DNA from: Neckera pumila
Lineage: Eukaryota > Streptophyta > Bryopsida > Hypnales > Neckeraceae
DNA: 64,000 nucleotides
Direction: 5' to 3'
Assembly: GCA_963969595.1 (NCBI GenBank)
Contig: OZ018415.1
Coordinates: 20,961,782-21,025,781 of the forward strand
The position numbers and the translations under genes are program-made. Below are positions 46,351-57,900 of the stretch, piece after piece. The notes under the pieces were generated by a model. It was not told the DNA's origin and made no database searches. It saw only the letters and a program-made list of their open reading frames with translations. Within the stretch, counting starts at the first letter, position 1. Each line of letters opens with the position of its first letter.

Positions 46351-48237
46351 ATGGGCAACACATGTGTAGGGGCAGCTAGTAAGGCCGGATTCTTCGAAGG
46401 CTTCCCCGTTGGGGGCTCCCCCAGCACTCGCACTGCCGCCCCGAAACCCACGCACCCGTCGCCCGAATCTGAAGCCGCCGCCGCCGCAGCAGCAGCGTCG
46501 ACACAGCCCGAAAACAGAAGCGTCGAAGAAGTCCGGAAATCCGAGGAGAGGAAGCCCTCGCCAGTTTCAACTACGAAATCTGAAGCTCAGCTGCAACCCC
46601 AGAAGAGCCTGACGATCCTTGCGCCCGCGGTGATCCAGATCGCACCCACGGTATACCCAGCGTCAGTTGCAGGGGCAGGCAACCACAACGTTGAACGACA
46701 ACAGCAGCAGCAGCAACAACAACAGCAGCAGGGCAACAACGTGGTGCCAGCCATGAGGAGGGCGGGACTGAACCTGATTCCTGGTCAGAGCTTCACGCAC
46801 TCAGTGCTGCAGCGACCCACAGAGAATCTGAAGGACTTATACACGCTGGGTCGCAAGCTCGGCCAGGGACAGTTCGGTACGACGTACTTGTGCGTGGAGA
46901 AGACTTCCGGCAAGCAGTACGCATGCAAGTCGATCGCGAAGCGGAAGTTAATCTCCCAGGAAGACGTCGACGACGTGCGTCGGGAGCTTCACATCATGCA
47001 CCACTTATCAGGCCACCCCAACATCGTGACCATCAAGGGCGCGTATGAGGACCAGGGCGCCGTGCACCTGGTGATGGAGCTTTGTGCCGGCGGCGAGCTT
47101 TTCGATCGAATCATCCAGCGCGGGCACTACTCGGAGGCGCAGGCAGCCGGACTGTGCCGCGTGATCGTCGGGGTGGTGGAGACTTGCCACTCGCTCGGCG
47201 TCATGCACCGCGACTTAAAACCCGAGAATTTTCTCCTTCTCGACACGAGCGAGGACGCGGCGCTCAAGACCACCGACTTCGGACTCTCCGTGTTCTTCAA
47301 ACCTGGGGAGGTTTTCAGGGATGTGGTGGGCAGCCCTTACTACGTCGCGCCCGAAGTCTTGCGCAAGCATTACGGCCCAGAAGCAGATGTGTGGAGCGCG
47401 GGCGTGATCCTCTACATCCTCTTGAGCGGCGTCCCACCCTTCTGGGCTGAGACCGAGCAAGGCATCTTCGAGCAAGTCCTGCGCGGCGAGCTCGACTTCG
47501 CGTCTGAGCCTTGGCCGTCGATCAGCGACAGCGCCAAGGACCTTATCCGCAAAATGCTAGACCCGAATATGAAGCGCCGTCTGAAAGCGCATCAAGTACT
47601 CTGCCACCCGTGGATCCGCGAGGAAGGCGTGGCGCCAGACCGACCCATGGACCCAGCGGTACAATCCCGACTCAAGCAATTCTCCGCCATGAACAAGCTC
47701 AAGAAAGTGGCGATTCGCGTGATCGCAGAGTTTCTATCAGAGGAAGAAATCGCAGGGCTTCGTGAGATGTTCAAGATGATCGACACAGACCACTCGGGCG
47801 CCATCACGTTCGAGGAGCTCAAGAGCGGGCTGGAGCGCGTGGGCTCCAACTTGGTGGAGTCGGAGATTAGGCAGCTGATGGACGCGGCGGACGTGGATCA
47901 GAACGGCACCATCGACTACGGCGAGTTTCTGGCCGCGACCTTGCACCTGAACAAAATCGAGCGCGAGGAGAATCTGTTCGCGGCATTCTCCTGGCTGGAC
48001 AAAGACAAGAGCGGCTACCTCACAGTCGATGAGCTTCAGCAAGCTTGCACCCGCTACAACATGGGCGACCTGTCCATTGAGGATCTGATCCGGGAAGTTG
48101 ACCAGGACAACGACGGACGCATCGACTACAACGAGTTCGTCACTATGATGCGCAAGGGCGACGGCGCCGTGGGACGCGCCACACTGCGTAACAGTCTTAG
48201 TCTCTCTGACGCCTTGATGCTCCCACAGCAGCAATAA
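46351..48237 (+). CDS. Calcium-dependent protein kinase (CDPK), intronless
   Basis: 628 residues in one exon. The start is supported by MGNTCVG: Gly2 for N-myristoylation and Cys5 for palmitoylation, typical of membrane-attached CDPKs. The variable N-domain holds Ala-rich (about 46-54) and poly-Gln (about 118-129) tracts. The kinase domain spans about 160-420: glycine loop GQGQFG (171-176), Lys193 in YACKS, catalytic HRDLKPEN with Asp288, DFG Asp309 (within TTDFGLS rather than the commoner ATDFGLS), and APEVL. The autoinhibitory junction [17 protein letters not shown] follows. Four canonical EF-hands lie at 478-489, 514-525, 550-561 and 584-595, each ending in Glu. It phosphorylates Ser/Thr in response to cytosolic calcium. 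Coding GC is far above the flanks. Most land-plant CDPK genes have several introns; this one has none. Confidence 0.96.
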   Translation: MGNTCVGAASKAGFFEGFPVGGSPSTRTAAPKPTHPSPESEAAAAAAAASTQPENRSVEEVRKSEERKPSPVSTTKSEAQLQPQKSLTILAPAVIQIAPTVYPASVAGAGNHNVERQQQQQQQQQQQGNNVVPAMRRAGLNLIPGQSFTHSVLQRPTENLKDLYTLGRKLGQGQFGTTYLCVEKTSGKQYACKSIAKRKLISQEDVDDVRRELHIMHHLSGHPNIVTIKGAYEDQGAVHLVMELCAGGELFDRIIQRGHYSEAQAAGLCRVIVGVVETCHSLGVMHRDLKPENFLLLDTSEDAALKTTDFGLSVFFKPGEVFRDVVGSPYYVAPEVLRKHYGPEADVWSAGVILYILLSGVPPFWAETEQGIFEQVLRGELDFASEPWPSISDSAKDLIRKMLDPNMKRRLKAHQVLCHPWIREEGVAPDRPMDPAVQSRLKQFSAMNKLKKVAIRVIAEFLSEEEIAGLREMFKMIDTDHSGAITFEELKSGLERVGSNLVESEIRQLMDAADVDQNGTIDYGEFLAATLHLNKIEREENLFAAFSWLDKDKSGYLTVDELQQACTRYNMGDLSIEDLIREVDQDNDGRIDYNEFVTMMRKGDGAVGRATLRNSLSLSDALMLPQQQ

Positions 48238-49300
48238 ATCTTCACCAGCTGCGTTTTCAGGCACAGCTACTGGTGCTCTTTGTTTTCTCAAATTCCACAT
48301 TCATGCTGAGCAGTTGCTGCATCTTGACATTGTTGCAACACCAGCCAATTGCTGCATACTCGAGGAGCTGCGAAGGTGGAAATATGATTCGCAATGGTGA
48401 TGCTGGCTTGACATGTGCAGTTGGTTCCCCTTCTCGAGATACATTGTTGTACTTCTCAACCTTTATGATAGTTTTCTGGCCTGCCGATCGTTCCCGATTC
48501 TACGAACATGAGTGAGGATGGCTTCAGTTTTATCTTTATATTAATCTATTGTACTTTGAGCATATCGTATCCAGGTCGTGCATTATAGTGAATTTCCAGG
48601 GTTTGCTGTGCAGGTGTATGGTAGAGAACTAGAGACTAGAGAGTTTTTTTCTTCTTGTTTTATTGAAATGCATATTTTGTTCTGAGAGTTTGTTTATCGT
48701 CTTTTCGGTTAAGTCGCTATGTTCATAACTGGTAGGAAATGAAGGTTGATTGCTTGCTGTTGCCAATGATGGCCATTTCTAAGTATTAATGATATTCAAA
48801 TGCTTCAAGATTACCAGTCCACATTCCTTTCGTTGTTCAGCATGTACAGTTCAGTGTATGCGACTAAGGTGAGATGTTTCATGTAATAAGTATGCACAAC
48901 AGCGTTGGTAAGTATGTATAGTGGGTGCATAAGTTAGTGACCAGATGTGCTTTTCATGTGATCTTTGTGACTGAGTTCATTAACGATTTAGTCATGTGTA
49001 TTAACCTGTAACGCTGCCGGGAACACTAAGTGTCCGATGAATGATAAACCCTGTAACGCTGCTGGGAACACTACAGTAAGTGTAAGTGTCCGATGAATGA
49101 CAAAGAATCTTTGCATGTAGGACAGAAGTGCGATGGTTCATCCTTGGAATTTCGTGCAAAAAGGGGAGGCCTTGCACAGTAATTTGACCTTGAATGATTA
49201 CTTTTGGTTTTCTTTAAGTAGACCCCAGATGCACACTGTATCAAAAAGGATGATTTCCGCGGAGAACAGCCCAGCCCGTGCACGTGTCCAATGTGTTTGG
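48238..49300 (+). other. CDPK 3' flank
   Basis: Probable 3' untranslated region and intergenic DNA. T/G-rich segments around 48520-48760 could hold the polyadenylation region, but no unique signal stands out. No other gene seen. Confidence 0.4.
49004..49103 (+). repeat. Two-copy ~46-bp tandem duplication
   Basis: CCTGTAACGCTGC(C/T)GGGAACACT followed by GTGTCCGATGAATGA is repeated, with an extra CAGTAAGTGTAA inside the second copy. Confidence 0.85.
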
Positions 49301-49611
49301 GAGTAAATGTGTCCAGGTAAAATTTTTAAAAATACACATACGAAACAAATACATAAGGTGAGTGAGCTTTGTCAGCAAAGGCGTGGACCCCCAATTTTTT
49401 TCCTCCAGCATCATCTGCGCATTTCCGGGGACTCATCTGGTGGACAATTTTCAGTGCAGAACTCTATTCTCACATTCGCCGTTTCACTATCAAGACAACA
49501 AAAACTCTAAACCGCAGTGTTTCAAGTCCTCCTCGTCGTTGTCCTCGATACCTCCCGTCGCCATTGACGAGGTCTAGTTCCAAACACAGACCTCCCATTC
49601 ACACGACGACA

Positions 49612-49755
49612 ATGTCGGCACAAATGGGGAAGAAAGAACTGAACTTGCACTTGCAATTCATTCAGAGACTTGGGGAACAAGTCAGCAAGGTGCAGTGCGA
49701 GACGGGGGTTGCATACTTGCATGAGCATGGCGCCTTCTTTTCAGTGCGTCTTCAT
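49612..49755 (+). CDS. Possible first exon, unrecognised
   Basis: An ATG in a C/A-rich leader opens MSAQMGKKELNLHLQFIQRL, continuing GEQVSKVQCETGVAYLHEHG and ending near HEV at a possible donor (GAG-GTGTGG, about 49759). The stretch is higher in GC and less repetitive than its downstream flank. No second exon was found before the psbY region, and no family is recognised. It may be a truncated gene. Confidence 0.2.
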
Positions 49756-49759
49756 GAGG

Positions 49760-50782
49760 TGTGGGTGTCTTCACTCCAACCTTTAATCATATCAAAGGGG
49801 TCCCAACTTTTTTTATATTTTGAAGTAATTTGAATATGTGATGACTGTGCTACAGTCTACGATATAATTATTCTAGAATGCTTTTTATGTAAGGGAAGAA
49901 CATTAGGCTACAAGAAAAACATTTGAACGTCTTTGTTTGTTAGTGCCTTCTCTTGTTTTAAGAAATACTATTATAAACTCTCCAATCACTGTAGATGAAT
50001 AATCAACAAGTGGTTACATGAGAATCCTTTAGGTGAACAGTGGAGGAGACGTGTTCCACCTTTCTCTCATCTTTGTATATGTCTTGATCAGTTGGTTCAT
50101 GGATCCAGCAAGGGCGGATTGCCAGGTACCAGCATTGCAATTATAAAAGTTGATCAAGGATAAAATGAGCACGCATGTTAAATTCTCTTTTGCATTCATG
50201 AAAGAGAACGACGCAATTCGATCTTTTCTTATCTGGGAAACATACATGCCCGGTCATGATTCAAGCTCATGCTGCAAATCTACACAAATGGCAGTGTTGC
50301 AGCACATAATTTTCAACTAAGAGGCAACACAGTACGAAAGCCAATCGTTCGACACAATAGAACATTCATAAACTCAGTAGCACCTTCGAGAGAGCACTCC
50401 AGAGAACACACACCCCGACCCAAACTGGATGCATTGCTAGCCTCCACATTGTTCTAACCGCCAAAGTACAATTGATTCGACAAATTGACCCCATATACAC
50501 AATCTCAACCACGACGACACGGCTCGTCACCAGCCATGTCGAAGCAAAGCGCTGCAAACAACTCCTACCATGAAACCAACTCACTCATCTAAAACGACTG
50601 CCATGAGAATCTCCATGATTTCAGCATCGGCCATGGCAATGATGAGGGTTTCTTCAGCTTCATCTTCTTCTACACCTTCAAACAGTCCACACCATACAGT
50701 CTCAAAGCTGAGCTCTCTCAGCTCTTCAGACATTTCTGCATCCTCTCAAGAACCTGCAGCAGTGGATCCCAACTCCCGACCT
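49760..50782 (-). other. psbY 3' untranslated region and flank
   Basis: DNA downstream (minus sense) of the psbY stop. The part 50410-50625 is duplicated in inverted form at the left window edge. The large + strand frame at 50570-51694 is antisense to psbY and is not a gene. 49830-50260 is AT-rich with nothing recognised. Confidence 0.5.
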
Positions 50783-52040
50783 CTACTTCTTCTTGCCTCC
50801 CCCACCCTGCATATTCTGGAACTGGTTCAGCGCTGGCTGCAAGATGTTAAACAGCACCCAACCAATAGCTGGAAGCAGAACGACCAAGATGATCAGTCCC
50901 CGAGAGTCCGAGTCCGCGCCAAGCTGGGCCATCTCCTGCACTTGGGCGTCGGCCTGGGGGGCACACAAAAGCAGCGAAGCCGCCGCTGCGCTGATACCCG
51001 TGGCGCCCACCATCGCCCTCGACTTCAGCTTGCCGGTGTTGTCATCCACCATACGGTCGAACTGGTTCAGCGCAGGCTTCAGGATATTGAACAACACCCA
51101 CCCGATGGCTGGCAGCAGCAATCCCAAGATGATCAGCCCACGAGAGTCCGAGTCCGCAAGGGTCGCGATCTCCTGCGCGGCGTCTGCATGGGGAGCCAAC
51201 AGCATCGACAATCCGCCCAAACCCAGCGCGCCGATCACGCCCTTCGGGCTGCGCATCCTGTCAAACTGATTCAAAGCCGGCTGCAAGATGTTGAACAGCA
51301 CCCACCCGATGGCGGGCAGAAGCAGCCCGATGATGATCAAGCCCCTCGCGTCCCCGTCGGCCAAATTCGCGATCTCCTGAGCCGCGTCGGCGTGGGGAGC
51401 CGCCAGCAGCGTGGCCGCGGCTCCAAGGCCGGCGCCCGCCACCAATCCCTTCACGCTCCTCATCCTATCCACCTGATTCAACGCAGGCTTCAGGATGTTG
51501 AACAAAACCCACCCGATCGCGGGGACCAACGGAATCAGCAAGGCTACAGCCCTGTTGTCGCCTTCCGCCAATGCCATCATCTGCTGAGACGCCATCGCCG
51601 ACTCCGAGCTCGCCATGGCCGCGAACATCGCACCTGCCGCAGCACAAACGATCACGCCACCAAAGTCACAATCATAATACATCCACGTCTCTAATAGTAA
51701 CATAACCTTCATCTCCTCCCAAACAGCAGAATGGAGGAATTCCAAACCTAATCGACCAATGCCAACGGAACGACATGACAAGAATGCGAGGCTGAAACCG
51801 GACACTGCAAGAGAAGCAAAGATTGCGCTGACCTGCTACGGCGTTGGCGCCCACAGTCACCTGCTGCGCGAGGCCATCCGTAGAGGTCGAGAGCTTCGCA
51901 GAAGCGCAAGGCACGACTCTGAGCTTCACCGCCGACCCCTTGTGGGTGGCAGCGCGCAAGCCCTGCACTCCAGCTCCGAAGACGGTGGTCCTCTTGAGAG
52001 AAGTGAAGCTGGTGCTCGCGACGGCGGTCGCCATGGCCAT
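50783..52040 (-). CDS. psbY: Photosystem II PsbY precursor with four PsbY units
   Basis: Two exons, 52040-51833 and 51633-50783, join in frame through a 199-bp GT-AG intron into 352 residues. The start ATG at 52040 begins MAMATAVAST, a Ser/Thr/Ala/Arg-rich plastid transit peptide; the in-frame GTG at 52052 is not needed. Four copies of the PsbY core AIGWVLFNIL(K/Q)PALNQ follow, with Trp at 111, 180, 248 and 328. Each is preceded by an acidic N-terminus (ALAEGDN, NLADGDA, TLADSDS, QLGADSDS) and, between units, by Ala/Leu-rich segments ending in ADA (for example MLLAPHADA), as in thylakoid-processing sites. The C-terminus is GGGGKKK. PsbY is a small single-span protein near cytochrome b559 in photosystem II. 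Precursors of flowering plants carry two units; four is unusual. Cleavage into four peptides is predicted, not shown. Confidence 0.93.
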
Positions 52041-52660
52041 CGTCGCAACCACGTTTTCAGTCAGTCACACCGCAACGAAACTCTCACCACCTGCCAACAA
52101 CAAGTCCCAAACGCAAAACTACCACCGTTATAAAAAACCGCCACTAACTTTTCCCCAAAATCACGACACAATCCCCAATTCGCCAATTCACATTCCACAC
52201 ACATTCAATTCTCACACAACCCACTTGAGTTCTCTCCCTCATAGACGCAGCAGTACTCGCATTACTTCCACATGCGAATGCAAACATTCAAAACATACTC
52301 ATATCCATACATGGGACAATGCATGAAATGGGTAATCTATGGACGAATTTGAATGTGGGTTGAAATGTATGGGTTGCAGGGGATGAAATGCAAGGTCTTG
52401 AAGAAGAAAGCATACCTGGGAAGAGTGATGATAATGGCGATGGCGATGGCGGTGGCGGTGCAGGGAGCGCAGGGGAGTGTCGAAGGCGAGATGGAGGGGG
52501 AGCGGGGATGGGGATAAGGCTGCTGCTCTGGAACGCGGAAGCCAATGGGCTCCCTTCTTCCACCACATTCAAGTTTGGCCCTTGGCCCTATTGCCGTTGC
52601 TACACCCTTTGCCGTGCTCCGATTGGAACCTAGTGGCCTCGCACTTGCGATCAGTCATCC
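52041..52660 (-). promoter_or_regulatory. psbY upstream region with a C-rich tract
   Basis: In the minus sense a CCCC/ATCGCC-rich tract at 52430-52520 ends in TCTTCCCAG-GTATGC, a good splice donor, with an acceptor-like TCCATAG downstream at about 52340. A 5'-leader intron of psbY is therefore possible. The open frames on both strands here (for example 52288-52572 -) are low-complexity Pro/Ser or Gly/Asp and unlikely to be proteins. Confidence 0.35.
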
Positions 52661-53181
52661 TTGTGGGGCTAAGGTATGATCGCACTTGGTGTTAAAGAAT
52701 GTTGTTATTGAGGGTCTTAGGAACAAATTTGGACCCACTTTTGGACTGGATTCACATTGTAAATATTATATCTCACATTGAGTGTAGACATATCTTTAAG
52801 AACAATCTCATAAGAGTGTTACTTTATGGGTAGTACAATCTCTTACGGCTAAATTTCAATTCCCTTTTTGGTGAGGTTATTAGCCGTACAACACCAAACT
52901 ATAGAGACACAACTACAAGGTGCATCGATACTTTATTGACAAAAGGACATTCACCAAGTTCTCTAAAGAATCATACTTCAACGTTCAAATATCGGTGTAA
53001 AAATTCAGTCACCAAGGTCTCTCCACCCAATAATAGGGCTTGAAAGCCTTCAATTGATATCAATTGAAGTGTTACTAGTAGTGTAGATATTAGTCAAATT
53101 GTAGTTTCCACATATCGTCACATTAAAAAGGTGTAGAGTTACAAGTCCAAATTCCCCATGTCTTGAGCATAGTTTGTCATG
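52661..53181. other. Intergenic, nothing recognised
   Basis: AT-rich spacer between the psbY upstream region and the MITE P3. No ORF of note. Confidence 0.4.
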
Positions 53182-54370
53182 CTAATTCCTAAATGTCCAA
53201 AGTACCAAATTTTGGTATTGACAAATCTTTGAAGTTAATCCCTAAAGGTCCATGCATCCTCAAAGTAGATGTGCCTTGGTCAATTTTGGTTGTAACTTTT
53301 AGTATGTTGATCATTTTTGGTATTTAATTTAAACTAAGAAAATGAAGCTTAACAAAATTTCTTTCTACTTCATCTTAAAATTTGTAAAAAACTTCAAAAA
53401 TTGAAAAAGTTATTGCAATTGCAAGTTCCATATGTTAGAATTAAATAACACATTATGCTATGCTGTGTTTTTGTTCATATTTTTTTTTCTAAAACGGATT
53501 TTCAATTTAAATTACAAAATAAAGTTTTTCATTCTAATCTTAGTTTATGGTAAATATCTAAATTATTCTAATATATATTATAATTGATATCATTTTATTT
53601 CTACCTTTAATTTTATAAATTATAATAATTTGATTTTTCCATCAAAATTTTGAAGGAAAAAAAAATAGAAAATGTATTTTTCTAATAGCAAAAAAGATCA
53701 AATTTTTTACATCAATTAAATAAAAGGATAAATTTGCTTCAATAGCCAAATTGGACTTTAAGGTCTTTATTGTCGTTGTTTTGGGTGTAAACAATAAAAT
53801 AATCAATTGATAATTTTTTTGCACTATTCTCCATTGCTACTTGTATCTCTTAAGAAAATTTCAAAAAAATTGGATTGTTTTTGCTATTTTTGCTTATTTA
53901 TTTTCAGTTTTTGGAACCAAAATGATAACAATTATAATTTTTTACAAAACAAATTGAATATTCCTCATAGTGATATACAATTTGTAGGTTTAAGTAATAA
54001 AAATTGAGGATTCATTTGATATTTGAACACTATCTAATAGGCTACATTCAATTCATACATGATGTTTGACAAGTTGGCATTGGATCTTGTCTTTATCAAT
54101 TAAATATGACCTTATCAAATTATTATTAGTATTTTTGAAAAAGTCTTTTTGAAGTCCAATTTTAGCATCATAAATCCAATTTTGAAAACAAATGATTTTG
54201 ATTTTTCTATTCAAGATTTTGTGCAAGGATATCCGTTGCAAAATCTTGATTTTTTTAGTGTTGAGGACTTTTGAAAGTCTAGATCTTGGAGAAAAAATCA
54301 CTTTAAGAATTCATTTAAAAAAATTGTTGCATAGGTTTTGAGAAGCCAAAAATTGATTGGAATTATACAT
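53182..54370 (+). mobile_element. TTAA-MITE family P, truncated copy P3, interrupted
   Basis: The left end CTAATTCCTAAATGTCCAAA (TTAA mutated) and ACCAAATTTTGGTATTGA match P1. The match breaks at 53235, resumes at about 54104 (ACCTTATCAAATTATTATTAG...) and continues through AAGTCCAATTTTAGCATCA, CAAGATTTTGTGCAAGGATA and TTTAAAAAAATTGTTGCATAG to about 54370. The right third of the element is missing. Confidence 0.7.
53235..54103 (+). mobile_element. Family C-like element nested in P3 at a TTAA
   Basis: 869 bp between TTAA at 53235-53238 and TTAA at 54100-54103, exactly where P1 and P2 have an uninterrupted GAAGTTAA...ACC sequence. The left end, TTAATCCCTAAAGGTCCATG, matches family C. The right end lacks a clear inverted repeat. 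The AT-rich interior has no significant ORF. Confidence 0.6.
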
Positions 54371-54934
54371 AGCTAGCCATATGTGCCAACAAATAATGTA
54401 CATGATTCAAACCTTTTTTTGAAGGTCTAAATTGACATCCAAGTGCCCGAAATTGAATTGCCATGTCAGATTCTCAAAGATCCATATCACCTCACACCAT
54501 TCATAAGATGACATGTGGCACCCTTTTTAGAAAAATGACTTAATTTCTGCCGAGTCTGACCTTCGTGTAGAGTAAAGGAAAGCAAATCAAATCAAACTAA
54601 AAAACTAAAAAATTAAAAAAAAAAATTGTGTGTCTGAGTGGGTGAAGTAATTCCACATTTCCACAAATTTCCACATGACCCATGTGACCTAAGTTGCTAG
54701 TTTCATGGGTTGATTGACACAGAAGCGATTGTTCCTTTGTGGCTTTCACTGAGCAGGTTGGACTTCTCGTGAGTTCGATCAATGGCAGCTCTGTGCTCAC
54801 CCTTTCCAAGGAATTTTTCTTTCGCCATGTACCGAGTGCGCCCTGACTGAGTGTGGTTTCGAAATTCACAGAATTTTCCAATTTCCTGCGATGTGTTGAA
54901 AGTGTTTCGTGCGCCCAATTGGGCTGTCGTTGCG
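54371..54934 (+). promoter_or_regulatory. Upstream region of the RqcH-like gene
   Basis: Composition becomes less AT-rich from about 54640. Overlapping open frames on both strands at 54700-55170 reflect the first exon and its shadow. The transcription start is not defined. Confidence 0.3.
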
Positions 54935-57900
54935 ATGGAGTCTCTTGTGAAGTCCATTGTAGTCCCTATAGGAGCCACGAAGACCTCTGAATTCTCGCAA
55001 TGCTGCATCCAGAAGCGAAGGAGCATTCCTTTGAGTGGGCATGTGACCACGCGGAAGTTCATTGCGAACGAAATTCGGGGGAATTTGTTGTCTTCCAGCA
55101 GGCAATGGACACCCATGAAGCTCAATCTGTGTGCAATCAGGGTTGGCACCAAGGGTGCGCAGCGACATTCTGCCTTGAAAGTGAGGGCGAAAGGTATGGA
55201 GAGGTTCTACCTTGGAGTTTTGTTTGGAAATGGCTCTTAATTATTGGGTTTGTTCATAACATTCTTGAACTTCAAGGCAGAGGACCCTTTGCTTTGCATG
55301 AATCAAGGCTCCTTTTGCCGTAGAAGAAAATCTTAACTGGAAGCTTACCCATGAATTGAATTGTTGGTCACTGTAACAGGAATATGTTCTTGTTAGAGTG
55401 ATTTGAAGGACCCCCGGGCCTTCCTAAGTAAGATTGTTATGTTTGCCCTCCACTGAATTTGAGTGGCAGTAAATCAGAGATTGGTCTGTGAAATGTATAA
55501 TTCTTAAAATACGGTTATGTAACCGATGTTCAGTTCGAGGAATAAATTCTCATCGAGGTCATTACAGAAGTCGGATAAGCCTCTAGCTTCCAAAAGCGTT
55601 TCGTGTTATTGCCAAAATTCTTGATTATTTCGGTTATGTAATTCTTGTGAAAATCGGTTTCAAATTGCTTTCCCCTGTGGTACCAGTGCAGGCAATGGAT
55701 TACACAGTAATCAAGGCTGTATGCGAAGAGCTGTCTACGAAGTGGGCTCCTGCGAAAATTGAAAAAATAGTGCAAGTAGATAGGTTTACGCTGTTGATAG
55801 GTATTCGCACTGTTGAGCAATCCGGCTGGCTACGTTTGTGCTGGAACCCAGCTTGTGCTCACATTACTGTTGGAGACATGCCGGGTGGTATTCCCTCAAT
55901 TGCTGAAGCCTTTTCTTTTGGAGAGCAGCTGCGGTACCTCCTGAAGGGCCTTGCAATTATAGAGGTTTGATCTCATTTACTGAATATTTGAATATTTTTC
56001 GTTCAATATCGTTAACCTGTGCAGTAAGTTTCTTCTGTTCTGTAAAACATTGACCTCTTTCATTAAGCTATCTTACTAGAGCCTGGCTTATATAATTGTT
56101 GAACCTGCCAAGAATACACGCTAATACTGCATCATAAATTTGTAACTTGCAATTTCTCATGCGATGATGAAAGTTTTATTTGAAATCTTTTGAGCGTGAA
56201 CTAGGTATGAATGCAGGACTAATGTGGTGAGAACGGGTTCAAAGTGATTGTTATCTCATTGTACCAATTGGTGGTGCCGATGTAGATACGAATTCCGCAA
56301 GAGTGGGAGAGGGTGATTGAAGTAAGGCTTGGGGCCCGACCATCGGAACCACCAGCTAAACATATCTTTGTGGAGATTATGGGGCGATACAGCAATGTAT
56401 TCTTAACGAATTCGGACATGGGAGTCCTTGCATGTGCGTACCAGGTCAGTACTAAACCTCAAATTTCAGACCGAATCTTTGTGTAGAAATGACATGTTAG
56501 GCATTCGTCGTGCCGTCAATGAGGCCACTCACACCCTGAATTATTGATTAAAAATGTCTGGAAGCAATGAAAATGACTTCACTGATTTATTCTTTAATTG
56601 TGTGTGACACTAATTGATCATTGTCGTTATGATATTCCACAAAAGAATCATCAGTGCAGTGGGATCTACTAAAATATCCTCTTCTAATTTCGAATTTGGA
56701 TTTCCCCAATCAACTTTTCACTGTCATCTAAATATTCGTCGAGAATGATAGGACTTATTCGGCCTTCTAAGATTTCTAAAACTCCCGTGACGACATGCTT
56801 GAAGGTTGGAGCCAAGATGACGAGCGTTAGAATGGTACAAGTTGGAGGGACTTACCGTTTCCCCCCTACAGCTCAGGGTTCACTTCCGTCGATTTCAATG
56901 GGGTTCGTTTCTTACTCCACAACAGATGTCCCTGTGCAGTTCTCATCCAGTATTTCCAATGCAAGGGGCGCAGTAGTGGGTGGCACTCAGAGAGAATCTA
57001 TGACAGACGGGGTTTTGGGCACAAGGGGCAATATGTCATACAGATATTTCGGAAAGCTTGGGGCTTAATCTTTTTGTACAAGACCAAGATGAATATGGAT
57101 TTCGTTGATGAAGCAAAACTTAATTTATTGAATGCGTTGTTAATTTATTCGGGCCTCGGTAATGTCCATGTTGATTTAATGAATAATTATCACATTTTGT
57201 CTTGTAGAATGGAGGAGTGGAAGCTTATCACGAGCGCTACCCAAGAAGCCCAACTTCGAAGCAGCCTGGTAGGTAGTATTAACTTGATGTGTTCTTGAAC
57301 ACTGTCTCTTTGGAAAGCAACGACGTTTGGCAATAACTTCCTCAAGCTTACAAAACTTGCAATGAGTCAGGTACAAGCATTTCGTGGAGTTGGCCCCGGA
57401 TTGGCTATGGAACTTATATCCCGCAGTGGTTTAAGCCCTACGATGGTACTTCCTGAGAAACTGTATTTGTTTTAAAGCGTTTAGTCGTCTATTCAATCCG
57501 CTTCTCTTTTGGATGCAGATATTCGTTCTCTCTTGTGGTGTCCTTCTTTAAGTGAGTTTGTTAATATGCCTTGTTGGCAGGATGTAGCAGCAATGACAGA
57601 CGAGGAATGGCGTTCCTTGCACAATGTGTGGCTTGATTGGCTTGGAGTTTTGAAAGAGTCCACTTTCAAGCCGGGACTCTTTAGGTTTCTTCCTATTCTC
57701 CTTCATTTCCTGACTTGAGGTGTCTTAATTTCTTTGTGTGCTCTGAATAAGGACAAGCTTCCTGAGACATGGGCTGGCTTCTATCATCACTTAGATGGGT
57801 TGCTGGTAATGACCAGGAATTTCTGGAGTTTCATCGACTTGTTGTAGGTGACCTTGTGTATAATTCGACTATGTGAAATTTGCGCTATGAGTTATGCTTT

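Noticed and set aside
47737..48300. 187-residue minus-strand open frame
   Set aside because: Antisense shadow of the EF-hand part of the CDPK in GC-rich coding DNA.
50570..51694. 374-residue + strand open frame
   Set aside because: It is the antisense shadow of psbY exon 2, its repeats mirror the four PsbY units, and its Arg/Gln/His-rich product has no domain.
52098..52140. TATA-like sequence upstream of psbY
   Set aside because: TATAAAAAA reads correctly only on the + strand; in the direction of psbY it is TTTTTTATAAC, which is not a convincing TATA box.
56903..57068. Extension of RqcH-like exon 4 to the open-frame end at 57068
   Set aside because: The following exon needs two bases of carry-over, which fits a donor at 56903. 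The extra peptide has no counterpart in the family as I know it, but RNA data could overturn this.
57750..57846. Possible extra RqcH exon (DKLPETW-like peptide)
   Set aside because: Exon 7 (ending AG) joins directly in frame to the exon at 58008 (GAGTACAGG), giving the conserved GSYSVLGG region, so this piece is intronic.
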